Source: Bugula neritina
Lineage: Eukaryota; Bryozoa; Gymnolaemata; Cheilostomatida; Bugulidae
Direction of reading: 5' to 3'
Assembly (NCBI GenBank): GCA_964035545.1
Contig: OZ037773.1
Location: forward strand, 10,666,251-10,730,250
DNA: 64,000 nucleotides
Below, one piece after another: positions 38,805 through 51,700 of this stretch. Positions within the stretch are counted from its first letter, which is position 1, and each line of letters starts with the position of its first letter. The translations under genes and the position numbers were made by a program. The notes under the pieces were generated by a model. It worked only from the letters and a program-made list of their open reading frames with translations. It was not told where the DNA came from and ran no database searches.

Positions 38805-39525
38805 GAGTGGATAGAGTAGGTAGAGGTACACTGAGAGTAGGTAGAGGTACGCTGAGAGTAGGTAGAGGTACACTGAGAGTAGGTAGAGGTACACTGAGAG
38901 TAGGTAGAGGTACACTGAGGGTAGGTAGAGGTACACTGAGGGTAGGTAGAGGTACACTGAGGGTAGGTAGAGGTACACTGAGAGTAGGTAGAGGTACACT
39001 GAGGGTAGGTAGAGGTACATTGAGAGTAGGTAGAGGTACACTGAGAGTAGGTAGAGGTACACTGAGAGTGGGTAGAGGTACACTGAGAGTAGGTAGAGGT
39101 ACACTGAGAGTAGGTAGAGGTACACTGAGAGTAGGTAGTGGTACACTGAGAGTAGGTAGAGTAGGTAGAGGTACACTGAGAGTAGGTAGAGGTACACTGA
39201 GAGTAGGTAGAGGTACACTGAGAGTAGGTAGAGGTACACTGAGAGTGGATAGAGTAGGTAGAGGTACACTGAGAGTAGGTAGAGATACACTGAGAGTAGG
39301 TAGAGATACACTGAGAGCAGGTAGAGGTACACTGAGAGTGGGTAGAGGTACATTGAGAGTAGGTAGAGGTACACTGAGAGTAGGTAGAGGTACACTGAGA
39401 GTAGGTAGAGGTACACTGAGAGTGGGTAGAGGTACACTGAGAGTAGGTAGAGGTACACTGAGAGTAGGTAGAGGTACACTGAGAGTGGGTAGAGGTACAC
39501 TGAGAGTAGGTAGAGTAGATATATT
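38805..39525. repeat. 21-bp minisatellite
   Basis: About 34 copies of ggtagaggtacactgagagt; long open frames on both strands result and are not genes. Confidence 0.93.
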
Positions 39526-39589
39526 ACTACAACAATGACTAGAGAGAGGAATAGAATGTTACAAGTATCAGGTTAGGTGTGACATGAGG

Positions 39590-39945
39590 GGAGTGAGACT
39601 TGAAAGGAGTGAGACTTGAGAGGAATGAGACTTGAGAGTGAGACTTGAGAGTGAGACTTGAGAGGAGTGAGACTTGAGAGGAGTGAGACTTGAGAGGAGT
39701 GAGACTTGAGAGGAGTGAGACTTGAGAGTGAGACTTGAGAGGAGTGAGACTTGAGAGTGAGACTTGAGAGTGAGACTTGAGAGGAGTGAGACTTGAGAGG
39801 AGTGAGACTTGAGAGGAGTGAGACTTGAGAGGAGTGAGACTTGAGAGGAGTGAGACTTGAGAGTGAGACTTGAGAGGAGTGAGACTTGAGAGTGAGACTT
39901 GAGAGTGAGACTTGAGAGGAGTGAGACTTGAGAGGAATGAGACGT
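39590..39945. repeat. 13/18-bp GA-rich repeat
   Basis: gagtgagacttgagag units mixing two lengths. Confidence 0.92.
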
Positions 39946-40114
39946 GCAGATGAAAGAATGCACTAAAAGCTTCCACTACTAAAAATTTGAAAAAGAAACT
40001 TATTTTCCACTTTCTATTTTTAAATATCTATTTATATGTGACAATTAATTGCAACGAGTGTGAATAATTGGTTGATTAATTGGTTGTATCTCCTGAACCG
40101 TCTTAGCATTACAT

Positions 40115-40305
40115 CAACATATCATATAGCTATACCATATCATATAGTATATCATATCATATAGTTATATCATATCATATAGTATATCATATCATATAGC
40201 TATACCATATCATATAGTATATCATATCATATAGCTATACCATATCATATAGTATATCATATATAGTATATCATATCATATAGTTACATCATATCATATA
40301 GTTAT
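40115..40305. repeat. ATCAT-based repeat
   Basis: Units of tatcatatcatatagt, then a short cagacagacaca run. Confidence 0.88.
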
Positions 40306-41689
40306 AGGACGCACAGACAGACACACAGACAGACAGATAGCAGTTGGGTGTTGACGCAGTAACAGGTAATAATTAGCTGAGAGACGTTGTGGTAAACATG
40401 ACACAAGTCAACTCATTTGCTTTTTAATTTATTTATACAACTTGAAACATTATTAATTAAATAAACTACACAATAAATTACCAGTGCAGAAGAAAATATA
40501 AATTACTGCTACACAAAATGCCTAATTTATTTTCACACTTAGTAAAACTTCCACCCAAAAGCTACCTGGTGACAACTGCATTAGCAGCTAATATGACGGA
40601 AACTCATTCATTTTTGTTTAATTAATTTTACACCTTGAAGCAAACTTAATGTAACAATTTGCAGAGTAAATTGAAAATATAAAAAATGGATGAGCCAGAG
40701 TTGTACTGAAGTTAGGAATAAATATCCACCCATAAGATTGATAGGCTGAGGTGAAGTCATTAGGCTGACATGCAATTAGTGAAAACTAATTCACACACAT
40801 CATGCAGCAGGTTGCTGGCAGGTGATTTACTTTCTTAGCTTAAATTAAATTATCAATAACTAATAAATAGATGGCTTAATTTGTTGTCTAGAAGATAGTA
40901 GAGCGAGCTGCACTTAGACCAGACCTGACCAACCATTTGTTAGGATTAATGGTGGAGAAGATGACTTGCAATTCTCCCAGACCAGACCAGGTTGAAGGAC
41001 CGGGACACAAGCTGTCATGGTTAATTATATTTAGATTGTGCTAAGTTGAGTAGCATGAAGCAGAGAAAACATTCTGGAGAATGTCAGAGTTTCTCATACA
41101 GGAAGTTGTTGTGTGAGAAGTCAAAGAATTTAAAGATACAAAATATTTACATACTTTCTAATAGTGAGAAATACTTTCTAATAGTGAGAATTACTTTCCA
41201 AAAAAGAGAATGAATAACATAAGATGTAGAATGAATAACTGAACATTTAAGATGTAGAATGAATAACTGAACATTTAAGATGAAGAACGAAATGCGACAG
41301 AGACGAGACTAGTGTCACATGACAGAGATGAGACTGGTGTCACATGACAGAGACGAGACTAGTGTCACATGTTGATGTATAAACCCGCAGGAAATATCTG
41401 GATAATTAAAGGAAATATAATTAATTGATTTGCTACATGTAATATTTAGACTTCATTGTTATAGTTTACATTTAGCTCTCATTATATATTAAAGTAATAT
41501 AACACATTGTAAAAGGTTGGTAACACTCCTTTCCCTAACTTATAGTACATAGACATTTCTCATATGACCAGGTAGCTTGTATATAGTATATACAGCAAGT
41601 ATTTACTAATTGGGGATGACTCTATACTCTATAATCATTCTACACTCTAGCAACGTGCATTTATGATTATAGAACGAGTATAAAGTGTA

Positions 41690-42095
41690 TTGAGAGAGAT
41701 ATAAAGAGAGTATTTCTAGAGAGAGTATATCTAGAGAGAGTATATCTAGAGAGAGTATATATAGAGAGAGTATATCTAGAGAGAGTATATCTAAAGAGAG
41801 TATATCTAGAGAGAGTATATCTAGAGAGAGTATATCTAGAGAGAGTATATCTAGAGAGAGTATATCTAGAGAGAGTATATCTAGAGAGAGTATATCTAGA
41901 GAGGGTATATCTAGAGGGTATATCTAGAGAGGGTATATCTAGAGAGGGTATATCTAGAGAGAGTATATCTAGAGAGAGTATATCTAGAGAGAGTATATCT
42001 ACAGAGAGTATATCTAGAGAGAGTATATATAGAGAGAGTATATCTAGAGAGAGTATATCTAGAGAGAGAGTATATCTAGAGAGAGTACACAGAGA
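41690..42095. repeat. 15-bp minisatellite
   Basis: About 26 copies of gagagtatatctaga. Confidence 0.93.
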
Positions 42096-42239
42096 GAGTG
42101 TAGAGTGAATGCAGCAGCTGCAAGACTTCTTGGCTGACACTAACCAAGTGATAAATCAACTTCACACACTTCACAGCTTGCCAAACCCAGACACTACATC
42201 CCACTCCTTCTCAACACTTTCCTCTTTAAATATCTAATA

Positions 42240-42840
42240 TATATCACTATATATAATAGACCAGTATCACTATATATAATAGAACAGTATCACTATATAT
42301 AATAGACCAGTATCACTATATATAATAGACCAGTATCACTATATATAATAGAACAGTATCACTATATATAATAGACCAGTATCACTATATATAATAGAAC
42401 AGTATCACTATATATAATAGACCAGTATCACTATATATAATAGAACAGTATCACTATATATAATAGAACAGTATCACTATATATAATAGACCAGTATCAC
42501 TATATATAATAGAACAGTATCACTATATATAATAGACCAGTATCACTATATATAATAGAACAGTATCATATATATAATAGACCAGTATCACTATATATAA
42601 TAGACCAGTATCACTATATATAATAGAACAGTATCACTATATATAATAGAACAGTATCACTATATATAATAGAACAGTATCACTATATATAATAGAACAG
42701 TATCACTATATATAATAGACCAGTATCACTATATATAATAGACCAGTATCACTATATATAATAGAACAGTATCACTATATATAATAGACCAGTATCACTA
42801 TATATAATAGACCAGTATCACTATATATAATAGAACAGTA
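42240..42840. repeat. 23-bp minisatellite
   Basis: About 26 copies of cagtatcactatatataata with gac/gaa ends. Confidence 0.93.
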
Positions 42841-43118
42841 TAATGTACTTACTACTATCATATATCACATAATGTACTTACTATCATATATCACATAATA
42901 TACTTACTATCATATATCACATAATGTACTTACTATCATATATCACATAATATACTTACTATCATATATCACATAATGTACTTACTATCATATATCACAC
43001 AATGTACTTACTATCATATATCACATAATGTACTTACTATCATATATCACACAATGTACTTACTATCATATATCACATAATGTACTTACTACTATCATAT
43101 ATCACATAATGTACTCAC
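42841..43118. repeat. 26-bp repeat carrying the signal-exon donor
   Basis: About 10 copies; on the - strand each contains GTAAGTACATTATG, the first being the donor GTGAGTACATTATG. Confidence 0.92.
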
Positions 43119-43277
43119 CACTCTTCCGTGCTTTGGGTTGATTCGGAAACAGAGACGAGGGGAGATGACTGGCCGAGTCGGCATGAAACTTGAAGATGAT
43201 TGGAGGAACTGGGAGTGGAGAGGGACGAACAGACTGAGTAGAGTGAAGGACTTTAATAAATAACGAGAAAGGCGCAT
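43119..43277 (-). CDS. Signal-peptide exon, probable first exon of the EGF-like protein gene
   Basis: A 53-codon exon starts with a classical secretion signal (MRLSRYLLKSFTLLSLFVPL, then HSQF, likely cleavage) and ends in phase 0 at a GTGAGT donor at 43118. It is on the same strand as, and 5.9 kb upstream of, the EGF exons, with no other gene in between. The donor is the first copy of a 26-bp tandem array (42841-43117). Linking it to the EGF exons is inference; at least one intermediate exon must exist, and candidates near 38070-38130 and 38780 were not convincing. Confidence 0.55.
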
Positions 43278-43309
43278 GTTGTGGTAGTGTGAGAGACAGG
43301 TATATGATA

Positions 43310-43500
43310 TAGTATAGAGAGAGAGAAATATATAGTAGAGAGAGAGAAATATATAGTAGAGAGAGAGAGAGAAATATATAGTAGAGAGAGAGAAATATAT
43401 AGTAGAGAGAGAGAAATATATAGTATAGAGAGAAATATATAGTAGAGAGAGAGAAATTTATAGTATAGAGAGAGAGAGAAATATATAGTAGAGAGAGAAC
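43310..43500. repeat. GA/AT repeat
   Basis: Units of agagagagaaatatatagta upstream of the signal-peptide exon. Confidence 0.9.
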
Positions 43501-43504
43501 GGTT

Positions 43505-43850
43505 GGTTAGTAGAACTAGAGAATGGCGTGTGAATGGATTGTAAAGACGTTAAGACTGGTAATCCCCTCAGACTGTGTCATGCATGTATTCCCACGGATA
43601 TGTGGATTAGAGATTATCTCCAGGCAGTTAAATGCTGGCAACTGTTCAGTCACTTCAGTGTGTATCTCCGCAATGGCTTTCACTCCACACTTACCCTTTA
43701 TATATACAATAGACTGAGGGGTGTTAGCAAATCTCAGTGCGATAGACACAACTACCCAACCACAACATCACTCATTTGTCATGTTGACTGCTTCAACAAT
43801 CCTATTAGCTACGCCTGCATTCATTGTGATAATTGAGAGAGAGGACACAC
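43505..43850. other. Unique island between arrays, possible promoter or exon
   Basis: About 345 bp of non-repetitive, balanced-composition sequence flanked by tandem arrays. On the - strand it has a 77-codon frame (43749-43516) and a TATATATAAAGGG stretch near 43700, upstream of the signal-peptide exon. It could be the promoter/5' UTR of the EGF-like gene. No family resemblance in either strand. Confidence 0.3.
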
Positions 43851-44125
43851 TATATATATTATACTATATATAATATACTATATATTACATGTGTACACAC
43901 TATATATAATATACTATATATTACATGTGTACACACTATATATATTATACTATATATTACATGTGTACACACTATATATAATATACTATATATTACATGT
44001 GTACACACTATATACATTATACTACATATTACATGTGTACACACTATATATAATATACTATATACTACATGTGTACACACTATATATATTATACTATATA
44101 CTACATGTGTACACACTATATATGA
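43850..44125. repeat. 34-bp minisatellite
   Basis: About 8 copies with core ttacatgtgtacacactata. Confidence 0.92.
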
Positions 44126-44209
44126 TAACAATAGTCTATATAATACTTTGTAGAAAGTAGCAGCATTCCATGAAAAGCGAGGGACATTGTGACGTGACGA
44201 CATGGTGGT

Positions 44210-44415
44210 GTGTTGGGACATTGTGATGTGACAGTATGACATGGTGGTGGTGACATTGTGACGTGACAGTATGACATGGTGGTGGTGACATTGTGACGTG
44301 ACAGTATGACATGGTGGTGGTGACATTGTGACGTGACAGTATGACATGGTGGTGGTGACATTGTGACGTGACAGTATGACATTGTGACGTGACAGTATGA
44401 CATGGTGGTCGTGAC
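44210..44415. repeat. 33-bp minisatellite
   Basis: About 6 copies with core gtgacgtgacagtatgacat plus ggtggtggtgacatt. Confidence 0.92.
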
Positions 44416-44710
44416 ATAATGCAGGTGACAAACAACAAGAACGCTGAGATATACACAATATATACACATCTATATTTCAGTTGATGAATATAATAACAGT
44501 TGGGTTGAGTTTATTATAATAGCAAGGTTTATTCAGTAAGGATGATTTGTGTTCTATATACAGGTTGTCAATAGAGTGTCACCAATATCACCAGTATGTG
44601 GTGCTAGTAGTGACAGCAGTGTATGGTGTCAGCGGTATGTGGTGCTAGTAGTGACAGCAGTGCAAGGTAACTGAGTGGTAAAGTGAAGCACCAACTTGTT
44701 GCTGTCACAG

Positions 44711-47700
44711 TCAATCAATCTGCTGCCGTCCTCCACCACTTGGATCCTTTCCTTTGCTCCTTTGTTTCTTGCTTTTCATGCCACTTTTAGAAGACTTTGT
44801 CTTTTGTTTCAACTTGTGTGTCGAGTCTTTTTTCATGGCTTTAGCTGCTGGTTCTATGATATAATATTAAGTAATATGATGTGCAGCATAACGCTATAGA
44901 CATACTACTTATGTGGTACTATATAGACATACTACTTATGTGGTACTATATAGACATACTACTTATGCGATACTATGTAGACATACTACTTATGTGGTAC
45001 TATATAGACATACTATTTATGTGGTACTATATAGACATACTACTTATGTGATACTATGTAGACATACTACTTATGTGGTACTATATAGACATACTATTTA
45101 TGTGGTACTATATAGACAAACAAACACTAAAACTACTTATGTGATACCACGTAGAATATGTTATATAATCTGGTATTATTACAGGGTAAACACAAACATC
45201 GCTCACCATGACCATCAGCAGCTGAAGAGCACGAGGCAGCTGCAGGTGTATTGGCGGAGAGAGCGGCGGTAGACGAGTCATTAGTCTGAGTAGACGACTC
45301 TCCCTTGGCATGGGCAGACGACCACAGCGCATTCCTCAGAACCTGAGGGTAATTAGACAGAGAATGAAGGAATTGTCACTACATGCTATATTATAGGGAG
45401 TTGTCACTACATGCTATATTATAGGGAGTTGTCACTACATACTATATTATAGGGAGTTGTCACTACATACTATATTATAGGGAGTTGTCACTACATACTA
45501 TATTATAGGGAGTTGTCACTACATACTATATTATAGGGAGTTGTCACTACATACTATATTATAGGGAGTTGTCACTACATACTATATTATAGGGAGTTGT
45601 CACTACATGCTATATTATAGGGAGTTGTCACTACATACTATATTATAGGGAGTTGTCACTACATACTATATTATAGGGAGCTGTCACTACATACTATATT
45701 ATAGGGAGTTGTCACTACATACTATATTATAGGGAGTTGTCACTACATACTATATTATAGGAAGTTGTCACTACATGCTATATTATAGGGAGTTGTCACT
45801 ACATACTATATTATAGGGAGTTGTCACTACATGCTATACCATAGGGAGTTGTCACTACATGCTATATTATAGGGAGTTGTCACTACATACTATATTATAG
45901 GGAGTTGTCACTACATACTATATTATAGGGAGTTGTCCACTCACACGTTTACTGGCTTCCTTGTTGACTTTAGGAGCATGTTTAGCATCTTCCAGCTGCT
46001 TCAGTCTTTGCAAGTGAGTTTTTACTCTGTCCAACTCTTTACTAAGATTATGATCAATTGGATTTATCCCTTTAGTCTTTAGATATACTACATCCAATGG
46101 AAAATACTAAACATAGTATACAATATAATAAGGATGATATAGTGTATATTATAAAACATTACCAAGTACGTCATAAAACACTAACTCACCCCAGAAGAGA
46201 GAGTTGGCTGCATAAAGAGAAATTAGATCCAGTTTTGCTCTTTGTAAAGGAGATATCTAAATTGTATAGATATATCATAAGTATATAGGTATATCATAAG
46301 TATTGAAATATATCATAAGGATATAGAGATATATCATAAGTATAGAGATATATCATAAGTATATAGAGACACATCATAAGTATAGAGATATATCATGAGT
46401 GTAAAGATATATCATACATATAGAGATATATTAGTATCAAATGAGTTGCACAAGATTAAAAATTAGTTATTTATATTGTGAATATGCAGTACTTGAGATT
46501 AAGATCATTACAATAACTATAAGTTTTTGTGCCTTTTACTATAAAAACAATGATTATTCTCATCATTAGCAGAGTGAGTATCAGTATGGACATTCTATAT
46601 AACAATTATTGACATAATTCTACTCAAACTTATTACTATGGTCACACTATCTCAACCAGACTGATGGTCAAAATTAACATCAAGTCATTCACACTGAGTA
46701 TTAAAATCACAGCAATAGTAGGCAGTATAGACACTATTAATCTCAGGACAATGCTCATCGTGATGATGTTAGTATATTATGAGTGTTAATAATCTAAGGA
46801 ACTATTATAATAATACTTCTAGCTCCTTGAAAAATGATTATTCTCAGGCTATTACAATGAAGAACACAGTAAAGTTAAATAAATATGAAATTTGACATCA
46901 ATACCAAAATCAATGTGAAACGCAGTGAAACTAAATGTCAATACCCAGTATCATACTACTAACAAACAAACCTAAAACCAACAAATATAATTACCATTAA
47001 TGATTGGTGACCAATGACTACCACCAACATTTAAATTTTATAAGTCAAAAGTAAAATTAGAGTAAAACTAGAAACGACATTAACTTTTTAAGTCAAAGCT
47101 AATAAAAAGCAATCTGATGATTTAAATCACCAACAATGATAATTAATAACTAATATTAATAACATAATGATAATTTACATTATTAAACTAAAAATTAAAA
47201 ACTATGTTTAATAATATTATTCATTTATCCTCATTATGACAATTATTATAATATTAAAACGTTGGCATTAATTTTTATCAAGTAATTATTTTAGTTCTAC
47301 TATTAGTATTAGTAATTGAGTTTTAGACTTAGTATTACTCAGTCTACTCTTAGTATTACTCAGTCTACTCTTAGTATTACTCAGCCTACTCTTAGTATTA
47401 CTCAGCCTACTCTTAGTATAACTCTATAAGTATAACTATAAGTATAGGTACAACATTAACTAAACTTGAACTAATACTAGTACTAGTACTAGTAGTATTA
47501 CTATAACTATTAGTATTACTATAGAGTATAGTCTAAGGCTAACTCTAAATGTTCAACTATAAGATAAACTTTAAGTTAAGGTATTATTAGTATTAGTATT
47601 ACTATTAGTATTAGCATTAGTATTTAATTAGTATTACTAGAAATATAACAGCACAAAACTAAGTATAACTATTACTAGTATTACTAGTAGTAGTATTACT

Positions 47701-48141
47701 AGTAATACTAGTATTACTAGTATTAGTATTACTTATACTATTAGTATTACTATAACTATAAGTATAACTTTTAGATTTAGTCTTAGATTTAAATTCAATT
47801 CAACTTTCAGTACAACTACAAGTATCACTGATAGTGATACGGATACTCATAGTCATAGCGATATTCAATGTCATCTTGATCTTGTGACCCGTCATCTCAT
47901 CTGTCACTGTAAGTGTAAGTGTAACTGTAAGTCTCACCTCTGCAGCAACATCAGCTGTTGAAGCTTGGAGCAATGGTTGAAGGCATTCCCCAACTGAAAT
48001 TACGGAATTATATAAGCCATTTATAGAATGTGACAATTCTTTTAGTTGACCTTCTGACTCTACATTTGTCTTAGTCTTACGCAGAGACATGATATTTTCT
48101 ACAGCCCTATGGGCTTTCAATGGCTTGAACGTTCTTTTCAC
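44711..48141 (-). CDS. C1D: C1D / Rrp47 family nuclear exosome cofactor, 230 aa (or 213)
   Basis: C1D (yeast Rrp47/Lrp1) binds Rrp6/EXOSC10 and helps nuclear exosome RNA processing. Five exons, coding order: 48141-47938, 46256-46190, 46087-45945, 45342-45207 and 44853-44711; 693 nt in one frame. The Sas10/Utp3/C1D helical domain spans exons 1-3: SINGLYNSVISVGECLQPLL, ISPLQRAKLDLISLYAANSL, then FWVYLKTKGINP and LSKELDRVKTHLQRLKQLED, followed by ASKRVLRNALW as in human C1D. Human C1D is 141 aa; this one has a longer Ser/Ala-rich linker and a very basic Lys-rich tail (KSKKQRSKGKD), which fits RNA binding. Two starts are possible, 48141 (MKRTF) or 48090 (MSLRK); conservation does not decide. Intron 1 is long and mostly unique. 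Confidence 0.94.
44895..45125. repeat. 27-bp minisatellite, C1D intron 4
   Basis: About 8 copies of gacatactacttatgtggta plus ctatata. Confidence 0.92.
45370..45935. repeat. 28-bp minisatellite, C1D intron 3
   Basis: About 20 copies of agggagttgtcactacatac plus tatattat. Confidence 0.93.
46250..46430. repeat. Irregular ATATCATAAGT repeat, C1D intron 1
   Basis: Units of gagatatatcataagtatat. Confidence 0.85.
46400..47800. other. Unique AT-rich part of C1D intron 1
   Basis: About 1.4 kb of AT-rich sequence with irregular TTAGTATTAC-type runs near 47320-47760. No exon seen. Confidence 0.5.
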
Positions 48142-48755
48142 TAGCGACCTTCACACATGCAGCCGTATAGTTAAAATTTTGGTTTAGGCCTGTAAGATGT
48201 TCGTATACGTAATCACTCCTGACCTTTTCTGTTAGACAAATGGGTGCAGTTTATTGTTTGAGACTAATGAAAAACGCATTACTCTTTTAAAGAGTTTACT
48301 TCTCTTGTAATACTAACGCGAGCGCATCACATATGAAGCTAAATTATTTTTTGTCGTGATCAAGACGTTTTCTCCAAACAATTTTGTGAAACAGAAAATA
48401 GTAAAATTGGTATCATAAATATTTACCCAATCACGGACGTTGAAAACGTTTCTCTGTCCAATAGGAGTGCGTGAAAATTTTTACACTCGCGCAGCGATTG
48501 ACTATTGACTAGATGCCTACCGTCTCGAGCGTTTGAGTTCGACTGCATTTAATTGCACTCGACGTTTTGTGATTGTGTGACTGGGCCCTCAATAACTCTC
48601 TGACGTGAGCTTGGAGGAAAACCGGAAATGTCATTTTACAGTTCTCTATTTCATCCTAGTGATATTTAAAATACGCATAAGACAAGTGATAAATGACATC
48701 TCAGCGATAGTGTTACTGAAATTCAACTCATCACATTTGATTCAATTTCATAATC
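48142..48755. promoter_or_regulatory. Bidirectional promoter region, C1D (-) and C1orf198 homologue (+)
   Basis: 614 bp separate divergent start codons. The segment is locally richer in CpG (e.g. near 48310, 48480-48540) than its surroundings and contains two CCAAT pentamers at 48427-48431 and 48458-48462, 31 bp apart. It must hold both promoters. The functional role of the CCAAT motifs is inference. Confidence 0.6.
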
Positions 48756-51700
48756 ATGATGACAATGAGTAGCAAATATGCTGACGAGTATTTTGGTTCG
48801 TTGAATAGCATGTGCAAAGGAATAACTAAACAGAAAATAGCGTTTTCTTCTTTACTGGGCAACCAATGGGAAAGTTTGACTCTCAGTGACCAAGACGCTC
48901 TTTTAGATGAACATTTTGTGGCACCTCACATCAAACAGAAGTACCTTCAAGCTGAAGATGACGACAAAAGCACAAATAACTGTGATTTACCAGACTTCTT
49001 CCCTAAATACAAAATTAAATGTGGTCAGAAGATTGTTGAAGATGACGAGGTTTGTAACTTTGTCGAACTCGATAGACGATTAGTCGTAGTGACACTTTGA
49101 CTCCCACTGATTCTGACTGAGATGAGTGCGAATTATAAACTCATGATTTTAATGATAGCAAATTTAAGTAGATTTTGTACCTAATTAAAACAGTCATACT
49201 TTTACTGTTTTAGTTTTATACTACTGTCAACGTCATAGTTTTTCATAATCATTAGATTTATTAATTAATAATAATAAGAATAATAAATAACTTTTATTCT
49301 AAATATTGAATTTAATAACGTGTAGCAACTACATTGAAATGGGCTATAAACTATTTTTATTTCAATAATCGTCATTGTAATTTTGCATTTCCAGGTGTAT
49401 GGGCTAAGTTAATTTCTACTAACTAGTATTATAATTTTTTTAAGTTAGATAGACCTAAAACTATAAGGAGAATTCTTATTGCTACACTCATCTTGGTAGA
49501 TAAAGTAGCACAATATAAACCATTAACTGACCAACTGTGTATTTCTGTGTCGCTTACATTAGAAAGTTGTACTTTACTCTGCATGCAGGGAGAGATGTGG
49601 CAGGATGAACATTCCGGGCCCTTCAGTTGGGAGACTTTGGTATGTCTATATTTGCTCTCTGCTATGTCTATATATGCTCTCTGCTATGTCTATATATACT
49701 CTCTGCCATGTCTATGTTTATTTTCTACTATATCTATATTTACACTCTACTATGTCTATATTTACTTTCTACTATGTCTATATTTGCTCTCTGCTATGTC
49801 TATATTTACTCTCTGCTATGTCTATATATACTCTCTGCTATGTCTATATATACTCTCTGCTATGTCTATATATACTCTCTGCTATGTCTATATATACTCT
49901 CTGCTATGTCTATATATACTCTCTGTTATATCTATATTTACTCTCTGTTATATCTATATTTACTCTCTGTTATGTCTATATATATACTCTCTGTTATGTC
50001 TATGTCCACTCTCTGTTATGTCTATGTTTACTATCTGCTATGTCTATATTCACTCTCTGTTATGTCTATGTTTACTGTCTGCTATGTCTATATATACTCT
50101 CTGTTATGTCTATATTTGCTCTCTGCTATGTCTATATATACTCTCTGCTATGTCTATGTTTACTATCTGCTATGTCTATATATACTCTCTGCTATGCCTA
50201 TGTTTACTGTCTGCTATGTCTATGTTTACTATCTGCTATGTCTATATTCACTCTCTGCTATGCCTATGTTTACTATCTGCTATACTTGTATTACTACAGA
50301 GCCAAAGTGAGTTCTGTATGACGGATGATATTGGCAATGCTGATACAGTCAAGACTAAAACCAGGGATCCTAAACGACCGAAATCTCCAAGATTAATGAG
50401 GAGTAGCAGTACAGACCAACTTACTCCACGTCCTGGAGACTTAGAGAGGTAGGTAACAGCAGAGATGTCCTGTAGACTTAGAGAGGTAGGTAACAGCAGA
50501 GATGTCCTGTAGAGTTAGAGAGGTAGGTAACAGCAGAGATGTCCTGTAGAGTTAGAGAGGTAGGTAACAGCAGAGATGTCCTGTAGAGTTGTAAAGGTAG
50601 GTAACAGCAGAGATGTCCTGTAGAGTTAGAGAGGTAGGTAACAGCAGAGATGTCCTGTAGAGTTAGAGAGGTAGGTAACAGCAGAGATGTCCTGTAGAGT
50701 TAGAGAGGTAGGTAACAGCAGAGATGTCCTGTAGAGTTAGAGAGGTAGGTAACAGCAGAGTAGAGTTAGAGAGGTAGGTAACAGCAGAGATATCCTGTAG
50801 AGTTAGAGAGGTAGGTAACAGCAGAGATGTCCTGTAGAGTTAGAGAGGTAGGTAACAGCAGAGATGTCCCGTAGAGTTAGAGAGGTATATAAGATAGAGA
50901 TAGAGTATAATGTATATATCATGTGTACACTCAGGTCTGGAAGCACAGACTTCCACCTCCTGCGAGACATCTGGGAGGCCCACCACTGCACCACTCCGGA
51001 TGGTGAAATGCCACCTTCTCTCCAGTCTTTTTTATCTCGGTCTCAAAACTCTCTTAACGCGGGAGAACTGAATACTAGTTCCACCAAACCTCTTTCTGCC
51101 TCGTCTGACGGAGTCTCGGTGAGCCATACTTCATGACTGTTACTAGTACTATGTATTCTCTCTAACTGTTACTAGTACTATGTACTCTCTCTAACTGTTA
51201 CTAGTACTATGTACTCTCTAACTGTTACTAGTACTATGTACTCTCTCTAACTGTCACTAGTACTATGTACTCTCTCTAACTGTTACTAGTACTATGTACT
51301 CTCTCTAACTGTTACTAGTACTATGTAGTCTCTCTAACTGTTACTAGTACTATGTAGTCTCTCTAACTGTTATTAGTGCTATGTATTCTCTCTAACTGTT
51401 ACTAGTACTATGTACTCTCTCTAACTGTTACTAGTACTATGTACTCTCTCTAACTGTCACTAGTACTATGTACTCTCTCTAACTGTTACTAGTACTATGT
51501 ACTCTCTCTAACTGTTACTAGTACTATGTAGTCTCTCTAACTGTTACTAGTACTATGTACTCTCTCTAACTGTTACTGGCACTATGTACTCTCTCTAACT
51601 GTTACTAGTACTATGTAGGATCTGCATGCTGAAGCTCCAGTCAGTGAAGCTCCAGTCACTGAAGCTCCAGTCAGTGAAGCTCCAGTCAGTGAAGCTCCTG

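Noticed and set aside
38739-39538. Open frames of about 250 codons on both strands
   Set aside because: A 21-bp repeat is open on both strands by chance; no start context, no homology.
40900-41010. Possible - strand exon (TACVPVLQPGLVWENCKSS)
   Set aside because: No clear acceptor or donor in phase and no family pattern.
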